A DNA stretch of 41,661 nt from Candidatus Jordarchaeia archaeon (GTDB taxonomy: Archaea; Asgardarchaeota; Jordiarchaeia; Jordiarchaeales; Jordiarchaeaceae): positions 1-41,661 of the forward strand of contig JAHQXB010000074.1 of NCBI GenBank assembly GCA_029856435.1, given 5' to 3'. The notes under the pieces are model-generated. The model was not told the DNA's origin, ran no database searches, and saw only the letters and a program-made list of their open reading frames with translations. Positions 8,605 through 17,801 of the stretch are shown here, one piece after another (within the stretch, counting starts at the first letter, position 1; each line of letters opens with the position of its first letter). Made by a program: the position numbers and the translations under genes.

Positions 8605-9549
8605 TCATATTTTCAGTACTTTCTTGGCGTTCTCTCCCAGTATTAGTCGGGTCTCTTCCCCGCTGAACTTCAAGCCATACCTTTTTCCCTTTTTTGGAAG
8701 GTTTTTAATCCAATTTACCCATTCTTCCAGATTCATCATGGAGTTAGCGTATGGCCAATCGCTGCCAAAAAGTATCCTATTTTTGAAGGGAACAGCAAAG
8801 GTGAGCGGCAAATCCATGAGCATCCTAAGATTATTAAGCAGTAGTTGGGGAGCTCCACATGCCAACATCTGACCCGTGAATGAAATCTCGGTGTGAATAT
8901 TGGACTTAAGAGAGCCTATTTCTGCTAGTATTGGGACTCCGCTTATTCCCCCCATGTGGGCTGCTACTATTCTCAAATCGGGGAAAGCTGTTTGAACATC
9001 GTCAAGATACATTGGATTATTGTATTTAACTTCAAAGGGAATGAAGATTAAGCCGCAGTGGCAGAGTAGGGGAACATCTAACTCTACGCACTTCTTATAG
9101 AGCGGGAAGCAAACTGGATCATTGGGGTAGTAGCCTGCGTCGGGGTGGAACTTGAGTCCCTTCATTCCCCATTCCGTGACGCCCTTTTCAAGCAGTTCAA
9201 CTGCCTTTTCTCCCCTTCTTGGGTCAACTCCCACAAAGGCGATAAGCCTGTCGGGATATTCATCTGCTGCCCTTGCGTGGTACCTATTTTGCTCCTCTAT
9301 TGACATTTTCGCTTTACCCACTTTTAGCTCGAAGTCAACTGGCATAATCACGGCTTTGTCAACTCCTGCTTTATCCATGTCTTCCACAATGGTACTGGCA
9401 TCTTTTTTCCAAAAATCGGGCATCATATCCCTTAGCACCTTCTCCTTGGAGATACCCAGATTTAGGGAGAGAGATTGGGCTATAAGCTCCCAGTAAATGT
9501 CGGGATAAAAATCCTTGTGGCTTAAATGGCAATGCATATCTACTATCAC
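8605..9549 (-). CDS. Amidohydrolase-2 family metal-dependent hydrolase
   Basis: A 314-aa TIM-barrel hydrolase of the amidohydrolase-2 (ACMSD/gamma-resorcylate decarboxylase-like) group. Metal ligands are H6 and H8 in MHCH near the N-terminus, a barrel His in LLCHCG, a His in AAHMGG and an Asp in FGSDWPY near the C-terminus. The segment MKGLKFHPD is a family hallmark. Members decarboxylate or hydrolyse aromatic acids, lactones or amides, so a role in aromatic or carboxylic acid breakdown is possible but unproven. The start is GTG at 9549 with GGAGGT (revcomp of 9556-9561) at good spacing. It is convergent with the methyltransferase gene and divergent from the lipase-like gene. Confidence 0.82.
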   Translation of the reverse strand: MIVDMHCHLSHKDFYPDIYWELIAQSLSLNLGISKEKVLRDMMPDFWKKDASTIVEDMDKAGVDKAVIMPVDFELKVGKAKMSIEEQNRYHARAADEYPDRLIAFVGVDPRRGEKAVELLEKGVTEWGMKGLKFHPDAGYYPNDPVCFPLYKKCVELDVPLLCHCGLIFIPFEVKYNNPMYLDDVQTAFPDLRIVAAHMGGISGVPILAEIGSLKSNIHTEISFTGQMLACGAPQLLLNNLRMLMDLPLTFAVPFKNRILFGSDWPYANSMMNLEEWVNWIKNLPKKGKRYGLKFSGEETRLILGENAKKVLKI

Positions 9550-9681
9550 TAATAGACCTCCTTCATTGAAAATGGTTATTCTAACCCCTCTATGACCGAA
9601 TATGTTATATGTTTGAATGTGGATAATTGGAACATTATTAATTTTCAGTGTTGTATTTTAGGATTTCGGGAGGTTTGAAGT

Positions 9682-10518
9682 ATGAAAATTACCCATGAGG
9701 AAGGAAAATTTGATGGGAAAGGCAAAATAAAACTATACTACCAATTCTGGAAGCCGGAGAAGGTAAAGGCAGTAGTTGTTGCGGCGCATGGTTTGGCTGA
9801 GTACTCGGGTAGATACACTCATGTAGCTGAACACTTCGCCAATGAGGGAATCGCATTCTACGCATTAGATCATAGAGGACACGGGCTCTCTGAAGGTCCA
9901 CGCGGACACATAGATAGTTTCGATGACTACCTAGAAGACTTGGACACCTTCATTGACATGGTTAAAAAAAGTGAAAAGGGGAAAAAGACCATTCTTCTCG
10001 GTCACAGTCTGGGAGGAACAATAGCCATAGCATACGCTCTAAAAAACCCAAAGAAAATAGATTACCTTATTTTGTCATCACCGGCACTAAAACTAGCCAG
10101 CGAGTTAGACCCAGAGCTTATGAAAGCAATATTAGAGCTCTCAAAGAGCAACCCCACCCAGGAGCTACCAAACCAAATAGATCCAAACAACCTCTCACAC
10201 GACAAACAAGTATGCGAAAAGTACGATAAAGACCCCCTAGTTTTTAAAACCATAACAGCCAGATTCGCAGTAGAATTCTTCACCACCATGGAGAATCTTA
10301 GAAAGAACGCAGATAAACTCAAAGTTCCAACCCTACTTCTAGTCGCCGGAGACGACAAACTGGTAAGCCCTGAGGGAAGCAAAGAGTTCGCCAAGAACGT
10401 GAAAGAAAAAGACTTCAAAATGAAAATATATGATGGCTTCTACCACGAACTTTTCAACGAACTAGAAAAAGAAAAAGTTTTCAAAGACATTGACGATTGG
10501 CTGAGAAAGAGAATCTAA
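9682..10518 (+). CDS. Alpha/beta hydrolase, monoacylglycerol lipase-like
   Basis: A 278-aa serine hydrolase of the lysophospholipase/monoacylglycerol lipase family. The nucleophile elbow GHSLGG has Ser109. The acid is probably Asp225 (AGDDKLV) and the catalytic His is His255 (GFYHELFNE). The motifs HGLAEYSGRY and DHRGHGLSEG are characteristic of this subgroup. There is no signal peptide, so the protein is cytoplasmic. Likely substrates are monoacyl esters or lysolipids, although archaeal members may act on other esters. The ATG has GGGAGGT upstream. The coding strand changes from G/T-rich to strongly A/C-rich about one quarter of the way in. Confidence 0.88.
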   Translation: MKITHEEGKFDGKGKIKLYYQFWKPEKVKAVVVAAHGLAEYSGRYTHVAEHFANEGIAFYALDHRGHGLSEGPRGHIDSFDDYLEDLDTFIDMVKKSEKGKKTILLGHSLGGTIAIAYALKNPKKIDYLILSSPALKLASELDPELMKAILELSKSNPTQELPNQIDPNNLSHDKQVCEKYDKDPLVFKTITARFAVEFFTTMENLRKNADKLKVPTLLLVAGDDKLVSPEGSKEFAKNVKEKDFKMKIYDGFYHELFNELEKEKVFKDIDDWLRKRI

Positions 10519-10587
10519 ACAAAAATTGTAAGCCCAAAATTTAGAAGCTTTTTTAAACACTTTTTTTTCAATATCCACCTGATATAC

Positions 10588-10865
10588 CTGTTTGAAGAAG
10601 TCGAAGCGGCAGGGAAAAGACCTATCCATAGTAAATCATACGCCAGTAATGACCAGCCGCACCCTAGACGTTTTAACTGGAGGGCGCATCTTCTTAAAGT
10701 GTGAGAATTTCCAGCGTATTGGCACCTTCAAGTTTCGAGGGGCCTACAACGCCATAAGTCAATTAACTTCGGAAAAGGCGAAGAGGAGTCACTGCCTACT
10801 CATCCGGCAACCATGCACAAGCTGTAGCCTTGGCCGCAAAACTCTTGGAACGGAAAATAGAGTTA
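10588..10865 (+). pseudogene. Broken threonine dehydratase/serine racemase fragment
   Basis: Reading frames in three registers together give the N-terminal third of a fold-type II PLP enzyme. The first piece (from about 10588) reads FEEVEAAGKRPIH. The second (from 10637) reads HTPVMTSRTLDVL, then KCENFQRIGTFKFRGAYNA, with the PLP-lysine codon at 10730-10732. The third (from 10785) reads GVTAYSSGNHAQAVALAAKL. Two frameshifts (about 10630-10637 and 10780-10785) separate them, and nothing of the remaining two thirds is present before GalT. Intact enzymes are over 300 aa. This is a decayed, truncated gene. Confidence 0.8.
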
Positions 10866-10974
10866 TCCCCTATTTTTTTGAATACCTTTGCGTCACCGTT
10901 AAAAATCACATTACTCTATATCTTATGAAGGGTCCAGTGTTCAAAAGGCACTTTTTTCAAGGGTGATTATTAAA

Positions 10975-11940
10975 ATGGGTGAGCTGAGATATAACCCGGT
11001 TCTTGGCGAGTGGATTATCGTTTCGGGTAAGAGAAAGGAGCGTCCCTTACTGCCAAGTAGTGCTTGTCCCTTCTGTCCCGGGTCTCCTGAGGTCCCCTCA
11101 GCCGACTGGGATGTTTTAAGTCTTCCTAACAAGTTTCCCTCACTGGTTCCAGAACCTGATGCGCCTGAAATTGGGGGAAACGATTTTTACCGTGTAGCTC
11201 CCGCCCAGGGGGTCTGCGAAGTGGTTCTCTACACTCCAGAACATAATAAAACTTTGGCAGACTTGAGTGTTTCCCATATAAGGAAGATCGTTGACCACTG
11301 GGCGCACAGGTATACTGACCTAGGGCAGAGAGACTATGTAAAGTACGTTTTTATCTTTGAAAACAAGGGGAGAGTTATCGGAGTGACCTTAGACCATCCT
11401 CACGGCCAAATCTATGCTTTTCCCTTCGTTCCCCCCCGAATTGAGAAGGAGTTGGAGTCAAGTAAAAACTTCTATGATAAGAGTAAGGATTGCTTGTTCT
11501 GCAAGATAACTGAGCGGGAAAAAAAGGACAAAGTAAGGGTGATTATGGAAAACGATGACCACATTGCATTTCTACCCTTTTATGCCAAGTGGCCCTTCGG
11601 TGTACACATCCACACCAAGAGGCATGTTCAAAGCCTCCCACAGCTAACTGGCGAGGAAAGGGACAGTCTGGCTCAAACCCTGAAGGAACTATTGATGACT
11701 TTCGATAAGCTCTTTGATTTCAGCTTCCCATACATTATGGCCCTGCATCAGCAGCCCACAGACGGAAACAACTACGAATATTACCATTTTCACATTGAAT
11801 TCTCGTCGCCAGTCAGGGAAAAAGAGAAGCTAAAATTTTTTGCCGGGGTAGAAGAATCTATGGGCACGGTGACATTCGATTATCGCCCGGAGGATAAGGC
11901 TGAGGAACTAAGAAGAGCATACTCAAAAATTAAGCTCTAA
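10975..11940 (+). CDS. galT: Galactose-1-phosphate uridylyltransferase
   Basis: GalT swaps UMP between UDP-glucose and galactose-1-phosphate (Leloir pathway); archaeal homologues may also act on other sugar phosphates. The protein is 321 aa, a little shorter than bacterial GalT. The active-site HPHGQ motif is at 141-145, with His143 the expected nucleophile that carries UMP. A CPFC pair (31-34) is the expected metal site, and a second HIT-like half includes HIHTKRHV and a late HFHIEF. I place the start at ATG 10975, with AAGGGTGA upstream; an in-frame GTG at 10963 overlaps that site. No GalK or GalE is next to it, and the upstream neighbour is a pseudogene. Confidence 0.9.
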   Translation: MGELRYNPVLGEWIIVSGKRKERPLLPSSACPFCPGSPEVPSADWDVLSLPNKFPSLVPEPDAPEIGGNDFYRVAPAQGVCEVVLYTPEHNKTLADLSVSHIRKIVDHWAHRYTDLGQRDYVKYVFIFENKGRVIGVTLDHPHGQIYAFPFVPPRIEKELESSKNFYDKSKDCLFCKITEREKKDKVRVIMENDDHIAFLPFYAKWPFGVHIHTKRHVQSLPQLTGEERDSLAQTLKELLMTFDKLFDFSFPYIMALHQQPTDGNNYEYYHFHIEFSSPVREKEKLKFFAGVEESMGTVTFDYRPEDKAEELRRAYSKIKL

Positions 11941-11983
11941 AAATGGCACCGAAAATAAAGGTGTTTTAATCAGAGATAATTTG

Positions 11984-12457
11984 TCATGTTTCTTGGGCAC
12001 AGTTTTGGCTCATTTTCTTCCTTATTTTTTCGCATAGAATCTCTGCTATTTCTTCAATTATGGGTTCAGTGCACAATATCTCTACATTTGCGACTTGTTT
12101 TTTCGCTTTTTCAAGTATCTCTGGAATATCTTTTTCCGTGTGTTTACAGTGTGTTAAAAAGAGGGGAACCACAATTATTTTGTTGAATCCTTCGCTGGCC
12201 AGCTGATTTATGGCTTCGGGAATGCTAGGCGAGCAAAACTCTGAAAAACCCACCTTCACCTCTAACCCCGTTTTATCCTTCACTTTCTTCGCGAGCCTTT
12301 CACTTTCCAGCTTATGAGGATCATTTATTTTCCCAATGTTCCTGGGAACTTTTCTCGCCGTATCTGATATTTTTTCCATGATTTTCTCTGCTTGCTCCAT
12401 TTCATAGTCCAATGGTATATCTCCATGAGCAGCTATAACAACTCCAACCTTCTTCAT
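11984..12457 (-). CDS. cbiX: Sirohydrochlorin cobaltochelatase-like (CbiX family)
   Basis: A single-domain chelatase of about 157 aa. CbiX inserts cobalt into sirohydrochlorin in anaerobic cobamide synthesis; related proteins insert nickel or iron. The N-terminal VVIAAHGD motif carries the first metal-binding His, and LFLTHCKHTEKDIPEIL contains the second His region. The length is close to the short archaeal form. The chosen start is ATG at 12457, following AAAGGTGAGG; a GTG three codons upstream lies within this site. It is divergent from the M28 gene. A supply of corrinoid matches the many B12-dependent proteins in the window, although no other cob/cbi gene is here. Confidence 0.8.
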   Translation of the reverse strand: MKKVGVVIAAHGDIPLDYEMEQAEKIMEKISDTARKVPRNIGKINDPHKLESERLAKKVKDKTGLEVKVGFSEFCSPSIPEAINQLASEGFNKIIVVPLFLTHCKHTEKDIPEILEKAKKQVANVEILCTEPIIEEIAEILCEKIRKKMSQNCAQET

Positions 12458-12528
12458 CTTCCTCACCTTTTAGTCAACGATTCCTCGAGTATCTTATTTA
12501 TGAAAGACAAATTTTATAATTGAGAAAG

Positions 12529-13851
12529 ATGCCTTCTAGTATTATGGCACAAAAGGCATTGGAAAACTACATGCATAAATTTATTGTGAATATCTGCAAA
12601 GAAATTGGGCCACGAGAGTCTGGTTCCAAGGAAGAGGAACTAGCAGGAAACAGGGTGGAAGAGGAACTAAAAAAGTTCTGTGACAAAACCCACCAAGAAG
12701 AATTCATCAGCAGCCCCACCGCTTTTCTGGGCTTCATCAGGTACAGCTCCATAATGGTAATTTGCGGAATAATCCTCTACTGGCTCTCTCTTCTAGTTGA
12801 TATGGGATGGCTTCAAATTGGCATCAATCCTACCGATTTAGTTTTAATCAGCTTGGGACTGATGCGGGGCAGTTTTCTCGGCCCGACACTCTCATTAATT
12901 GCCAGCATACTTGCAGTTTTTGCGGTTAGCTACTTCATTCTAGAAGTAATGCGCTACAGAGAGCTAGTGGACTTCGTATTTCCCAAGAAGAAGTCCAAAA
13001 ACGTCATTGGAACAATAAACCCCACAGGCAAAGTTAAACACACCATAATTTTTGCCGGCCACCACGATTCAGCCTACGAATTCAACGTATTCTACTACCT
13101 AAAGACAATAGGTAGTTTAACAATTTTCATCGGCTACGTTGGAGTAGTAATCTTTAGCATTGTTAGCGTTTTGAAAACAATCTTCTATCTTCTCCCACTC
13201 AAATTAACCCAAGTCTTTCTCTGGTTCGGAATTTTCTTCCTATTCATCACTCCCATAGCCGCCATCTACGTTTTCTTCCACAGCTATAAACCAGTACCGG
13301 GGGCCTTCGACAACCTATCCGGGGTGGCCGTGGTGCTAGGAATAGGCAAATACCTGTCCGAAAACAAGAACAACCCAGAAGTATATCCCAAAAACACTCG
13401 CATCCACCTAATCTCATTCGCCGGAGAGGAAGCCGGACTAAGGGGATCAAAACGCTACGTCAAAGCCCACTATGAGGAATTAAAGAAAAGCAACACTATT
13501 TTAATAAACATGGATGGCATAGCAACAAAGGACTCCGTCGTCATATTTGAGAAAGAAACACTAATAGGCGCAAAACACAACCCCGAATTATGCAATACCT
13601 TACTAAAAATTGCCCAAGAACAAGGCATAAACGCCCGCTTGGGAGCCCTACCCTTCGGAGCAACAGACGCCGCAGCCTTCAGCCGCAAAAAACTGCCAGC
13701 AACAACAATAGGATCCCACGAACTAAAAGGAAAACTACCCGAATTCTACCACACAAGACTCGACACCCCCGAAGTAGTGGACAAAGAAGCCCTAGGACAA
13801 ATACTACAAATCTGCCTAGGATACATAAAATACATCGACAATTTAACTTAG
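12529..13851 (+). CDS. Membrane-embedded M28-family metallopeptidase
   Basis: A 440-aa zinc aminopeptidase-like protein. Metal ligands can be traced: His179 in GHHDS, Asp261 in PGAFDNLSG, Glu300/301 in FAGEEAGLRGS, Asp329 in NMDG and a late His in FYHTRLDTPE. Two hydrophobic segments lie before the catalytic core (about 72-92 and 118-140). Two more (about 195-218 and 228-250) are inserted between the first and second ligands, so the active site is built around a membrane hairpin. It probably cleaves peptides near the membrane. The start is uncertain: ATG 12529 has a weak site, whereas TTTATAATT at about 12512-12520 would suit a leaderless start at ATG 12544. Confidence 0.82.
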   Translation: MPSSIMAQKALENYMHKFIVNICKEIGPRESGSKEEELAGNRVEEELKKFCDKTHQEEFISSPTAFLGFIRYSSIMVICGIILYWLSLLVDMGWLQIGINPTDLVLISLGLMRGSFLGPTLSLIASILAVFAVSYFILEVMRYRELVDFVFPKKKSKNVIGTINPTGKVKHTIIFAGHHDSAYEFNVFYYLKTIGSLTIFIGYVGVVIFSIVSVLKTIFYLLPLKLTQVFLWFGIFFLFITPIAAIYVFFHSYKPVPGAFDNLSGVAVVLGIGKYLSENKNNPEVYPKNTRIHLISFAGEEAGLRGSKRYVKAHYEELKKSNTILINMDGIATKDSVVIFEKETLIGAKHNPELCNTLLKIAQEQGINARLGALPFGATDAAAFSRKKLPATTIGSHELKGKLPEFYHTRLDTPEVVDKEALGQILQICLGYIKYIDNLT

Positions 13852-13919
13852 TACATAACAGCCACCCCCCTTTTTTCATAAAAATGAATTAAATTCCCCG
13901 TAATTAGAGGTTATTGAAA

Positions 13920-15167
13920 ATGGTTAAACCAATAAATAAACCCAAAACGCAACCAGTTTTTCCGCAGCACAAAGGAGCCGAAGAGCTAGTACCCCAAGTC
14001 TACTCCATAACCACATTCGGAAATGTAGGCTTCGTTGTCACAGAAGAGGGAGTAGTAGTAGTGGACACAGCTATCCACCAGTTTGGGGAAATAATTAGAA
14101 ACGATATTCGAAAAGTTACCGATACTCCAATTCACTCAATTATATACACTCATGGACACTATGATCATGCTTTCGGCGTTTGGGCTCTGCTAAAGGATGC
14201 CGAAGAGCGGGGAAACCCCAAACCTAGAATCATTGCCCATGAAAATGTGGTTAAACGCTTCAACCGATACCGGGAACTACAGGGTCAACAGGAATTCATT
14301 AACCGCATCCAGTTCAGCGTCCCCGATGGGACAAGCGCCGTGCCCAAGGAATATTACTACCCAGACCTAACATATCACGACCGTTTGAGCTTTCGGCTCG
14401 GCGGCTTAACCTTTGAACTACGGTTTGGAATGGGGGAAACAGACGATGCCACCTGGATTTGGATTCCAGAGAAAAAAGTCCTATTCTCAGGAGATTTTCT
14501 CCTGTGGTCCTTTCCCAATTTGGGGAACCCCTTCAAGGTTCAACGCTACGAAACCGAATGGGCGGATGCCCTAGAACAAATGGCTTCCCTCCACCCTCAA
14601 ATTCTAGTACCGGGACATGGCCCAGTCATTCGCGGCGAAAAAATTCAAAAAGTTTGCCTCAACACCGCCCGAGCCCTACGCTACCTCCACGAAGAAGTGG
14701 TGAAACGCTTAAACCAGGGTGCCTGGATTGAACAAATACTAGAAGAAGTTCAACTTCCCGAAGATTTGGCCAAAAAGTCCTATCTGGCCCCCATTTATGG
14801 ATGCCCCACATTCGCCATCCACGCCATATACAGGCGCTACGCAGGCTGGTACGACGGCAACCCCTCCCATCTATTCCCATCAAAGACCGCAGACATCGCC
14901 AAAGAGATTGTAAACCTAACTGGACCAGAAGCATTACTTAACCGAGCTAAGGCCCTAAAAGAAGCTGGAGAAATACAATTAGCACTCCACTTAGTAGACT
15001 TCATAATATACAATCCCGAAACCACAGGTTTAAAAGAGGCTCATGAACTAAAAGCAGAATTGCTCCAAGCCAAAGCTGAGCAGACAACAAGTTTCATCGC
15101 CCGTAACATATTTGCGAATGGTGCTCATCGGGAGCGTCATTTTACTCGCGAAAGTAAGTACCCCTAA
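13920..15167 (+). CDS. Alkylsulfatase-type metallo-beta-lactamase fold hydrolase
   Basis: A 415-aa protein matching the SdsA1/alkylsulfatase branch of the metallo-beta-lactamase superfamily, which releases sulfate from alkyl sulfate esters. The metal motif THGHYDHA is at 77-84 and the later ligands lie in IAHENV, FSGDFL and VPGHGP. The C-terminal third matches the helical dimerisation region (LNRAKALKEAGE, then SFIARNIFANGAHRE). The sterol-carrier-like third domain of full-length bacterial enzymes is absent, so the protein is shorter than the usual form of about 650 aa. Start ATG 13920 has AGAGGT 8 bases before it. The sulfate ester cleaved is unknown. Confidence 0.83.
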   Translation: MVKPINKPKTQPVFPQHKGAEELVPQVYSITTFGNVGFVVTEEGVVVVDTAIHQFGEIIRNDIRKVTDTPIHSIIYTHGHYDHAFGVWALLKDAEERGNPKPRIIAHENVVKRFNRYRELQGQQEFINRIQFSVPDGTSAVPKEYYYPDLTYHDRLSFRLGGLTFELRFGMGETDDATWIWIPEKKVLFSGDFLLWSFPNLGNPFKVQRYETEWADALEQMASLHPQILVPGHGPVIRGEKIQKVCLNTARALRYLHEEVVKRLNQGAWIEQILEEVQLPEDLAKKSYLAPIYGCPTFAIHAIYRRYAGWYDGNPSHLFPSKTADIAKEIVNLTGPEALLNRAKALKEAGEIQLALHLVDFIIYNPETTGLKEAHELKAELLQAKAEQTTSFIARNIFANGAHRERHFTRESKYP

Positions 15168-15259
15168 GTAATAGAAATAGTAAGTCATATATACTAATAA
15201 AATTAATTTAAATAATCTAAAACATATTATATAAATTAATGTTTAAGGAGGAAGATTTC

Positions 15260-16486
15260 GTGTCCACCGAAGATGTAGACAAGATGATGAGTGATTATCG
15301 TGAAAAGGTTTTGGCCTCCAGAACACGTTTCCAAAGATTTGTAGATTTCTTTGGTAAAATCCCCATGCCCACCTACTTCATAGTCATGTTTACTGGAGTC
15401 TTTTTAAACGGTTCCAGGCTGAACTCCCTGGATCTACTTCTTAGGTCTCTTGTGGTTCTTAACAGTCCTGACCCTCTAACAGGTTTTCAGCAGAGCATCC
15501 TTATACATCTGTGGTTTATACCTCCCATCCCCGCCGAGTGGAATTCATCCCTCCTAGTTCCAAGTGTGACCAGCGTTTTTGTGGGCTTTACACTATTCAT
15601 AATTTATTTCATTTCTAGGCGTGTAGCATACAAGCAAACGTACTATGTGGACCTAGGTTTCCTAGGGTTCTTTTTGCTGGGTATACTCCTGTTGCTCGCC
15701 TCTCCAAAAATATTTGCAGCACTCTACTACTATTATCCCGCTACTCTGGTATTCCTATTTTTGGCTGCCCCTGCCCTCATATCCATAGTCGCCAGGAAGC
15801 CTTTCACCCTTCAGCACGTTGAGAGAGTTTATCCCCCATCGATTAGGGAGCTTGATATTTACAAAAAAATACACTATCGGGTCGCCACTTTCTTTCTTGT
15901 AGTCTTCATTGTTAATGCTGCAGTTTTCTACTTCAGATTTGTTTTTTCCACCGCTTCACCAGTTTTCACCGTTGTATTCTTCATGGTTTTTTACTTCCTA
16001 ATTCTGGCTTGGGCTTTTATGACTCATTTTCCGGGATGGTACCGCCGAAGAGTACTAAAAACACCCCTAAAAAATCCATCAAATCCCCTCCCCAACAGGG
16101 TAAAAATAGCCGGTGCTCTACTGATAATTTACGGTCAACTAACCTTCATAGTTGGACTTATGCTATCAACCATAACATTCACGGCTTTAGCTTACCTTAT
16201 TGCCATAGCCCTCATAATCTCTGGCTTCGGAGTAATCTTAACTAAAAAGTGGGGCTGGTACCTGACCATAGGCACACTCGCATCACAGATTATCATATTC
16301 TGGTTAGCGTGGGCTTTTACCCCTCACAGTTTAACAGAATGGTTATCCTCAATTGGCACCTTCCTTGCAACCCTCTCATTTTATCCCCCATCAGATGGCC
16401 TCCTAAGCCTCTCCCTAATATTTACCGTAATTTCTTCAGTGTTCCTTTGCTATATGTTCCCAAAAAGAAACTATTACCTCCTTTAA
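15260..16486 (+). CDS. Polytopic membrane protein of unknown function
   Basis: A 408-aa integral membrane protein with about ten hydrophobic segments, a short charged N-terminus and loops rich in Arg/Lys (for example WYRRRVLKTP). I recognise no domain or catalytic motif. The start is placed at GTG 15260 because AAGGAGG (15245-15251) lies 8 bases upstream; the in-frame ATG at 15239 would place that site inside the gene. It stands alone between the alkylsulfatase-type gene and the methyltransferase/mannosidase operon. It could be a permease or an uncharacterised archaeal membrane family. Confidence 0.75.
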   Translation: MSTEDVDKMMSDYREKVLASRTRFQRFVDFFGKIPMPTYFIVMFTGVFLNGSRLNSLDLLLRSLVVLNSPDPLTGFQQSILIHLWFIPPIPAEWNSSLLVPSVTSVFVGFTLFIIYFISRRVAYKQTYYVDLGFLGFFLLGILLLLASPKIFAALYYYYPATLVFLFLAAPALISIVARKPFTLQHVERVYPPSIRELDIYKKIHYRVATFFLVVFIVNAAVFYFRFVFSTASPVFTVVFFMVFYFLILAWAFMTHFPGWYRRRVLKTPLKNPSNPLPNRVKIAGALLIIYGQLTFIVGLMLSTITFTALAYLIAIALIISGFGVILTKKWGWYLTIGTLASQIIIFWLAWAFTPHSLTEWLSSIGTFLATLSFYPPSDGLLSLSLIFTVISSVFLCYMFPKRNYYLL

Positions 16487-16557
16487 CTTTTTATTGGAGC
16501 TTTGAACAGAATCGATGCCAATAGGTTAGTGAAGATTTTTAACCTTATTTGTGATTG

Positions 16558-16565
16558 TTTAAATA
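16558..16565 (+). promoter_or_regulatory. TATA-box promoter of the methyltransferase/mannosidase operon
   Basis: TTTAAATA lies about 25-30 bases before a likely transcript start near 16590, and about 55 bases before the TTG start at 16618. No other TATA-like motif is closer. Confidence 0.45.
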
Positions 16566-16617
16566 CGCTCTTTCGGTCTGTTAAATTAGAACTTTGGGTC
16601 TTTTGGAGGTGTTTTAT

Positions 16618-17751
16618 TTGCCTTTAAGGATGCATGAAAACGAGACTATGACTCCTAGGGAGAGAATGGAAACTGTTTTAAATCTACGTGAACCCGACCG
16701 TGTCCCTATTATAGCTTCCTTTCACGCGGCTCAGGCTAGGTTGACTGGGATGACCATAGAGGAATTTTTCTTCAATGTGCCAAAATCCTATGAGGCCACA
16801 AAGAAGGTTTGGGAAATGTTTGGTGGCTTTGATGTGTACACGGGATGCTCCCCCATCCTTGGTTACTATCTTCCCTGGCCTAATTCTCACAGCATGGTTT
16901 ATTTTGACTGGACTCTTCCAAAGGGTAATGTTCCTGAGCAGATGCATGAGAAGGAGCTTATGAAGCGTAGTGACTATGATCTTGTAATTGAGAAGGGTTT
17001 CGCTCCCTTTAAGAGAAGACCGGAATTAGAGAAGGACTTCATGAATTATGTGGCGCAGTTCGCAGCATTGGACACTAACAAATGGCTTGAGGAGATGGAT
17101 GTTCCATCCCTTTTTGTTGGAGCCATAGAGCCCCCAGTAGATATTATATCTTTTCTGAGAAGCTTTAACAAGTATCTTATAGATGTTGTGGAGATTCCCG
17201 ATAAGGTTGTAGAGGCCTGTGAGGCTACAGTGGACGAAATGCTTGCCACCCTAGACGTACAAATCCAGTTTCTGAGCGGTGAAAAAGGTCCAAAAGCAGT
17301 TCTCTACGGATTTTCGCGGGTGGCTTCAAGTTTTATTTCCCGCAAAAAATTTGAACTATTCTGGCCCCACCTCAAAAGAATCGCGGAAGCCATCATAGAT
17401 AAGGGGTGTATTGTACAGTTCCACCTAGATAATGATTACACAGATTTTCTAGAATACTTCACAGAACTTCCGAAGGGTAAAACATGGTTCCACCTAGACC
17501 AAACAGACATATTCAAAGCCAAAGAAATCCTTGGAGATAGAGCGTGCCTAATGGGAAATATTCCTCCCCAGATAACAGGCTTAGGCTCACCTAAGGAAGT
17601 AGAAGCCTACTGTAGAAAACAGATAGAAGGTTGCATGGAAGGCGGAGGCTACATACTTTGCTCTTCATGTGTGCTTCCCGACGATGTTCCCGCCGCAAAT
17701 ATTAAAGCCATGAAGGACGCTGTAATGAAATACGGCTTCTACCGCGCCTAA
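16618..17751 (+). CDS. UroD-fold methyltransferase, copy 3 (HxD...C site)
   Basis: A 377-aa UroD-superfamily protein. The N-terminal TPRERMETVLNLREPDRVPI is typical of the methyltransferase branch. At the metal site it has H269-L270-D271 in place of HxC, while the distal Cys (C351, in CSSCVLPDD) is kept, giving a mixed His/Asp/Cys site. No corrinoid gene is coupled to it, unlike the other copies; the nearest orphan carrier is at 25001. The start is TTG 16618, with GGAGGTG 6 bases upstream. It is the first gene of an apparent operon with the cupin isomerase-like gene and the GH38 mannosidase, which suggests a methylated sugar as methyl donor. That is an inference from context. Confidence 0.87.
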   Translation: MPLRMHENETMTPRERMETVLNLREPDRVPIIASFHAAQARLTGMTIEEFFFNVPKSYEATKKVWEMFGGFDVYTGCSPILGYYLPWPNSHSMVYFDWTLPKGNVPEQMHEKELMKRSDYDLVIEKGFAPFKRRPELEKDFMNYVAQFAALDTNKWLEEMDVPSLFVGAIEPPVDIISFLRSFNKYLIDVVEIPDKVVEACEATVDEMLATLDVQIQFLSGEKGPKAVLYGFSRVASSFISRKKFELFWPHLKRIAEAIIDKGCIVQFHLDNDYTDFLEYFTELPKGKTWFHLDQTDIFKAKEILGDRACLMGNIPPQITGLGSPKEVEAYCRKQIEGCMEGGGYILCSSCVLPDDVPAANIKAMKDAVMKYGFYRA

Positions 17752-17801
17752 TCCCAAAACTATCTCCAGACAAAGTACTAGTTCTATTTTGGAGTGTGTA
17801 T

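Noticed and set aside
10592..10966. Apparent intact 124-aa gene
   Set aside because: Only the first part matches a PLP enzyme, and the match continues in another frame, so it is a pseudogene rather than a small protein.
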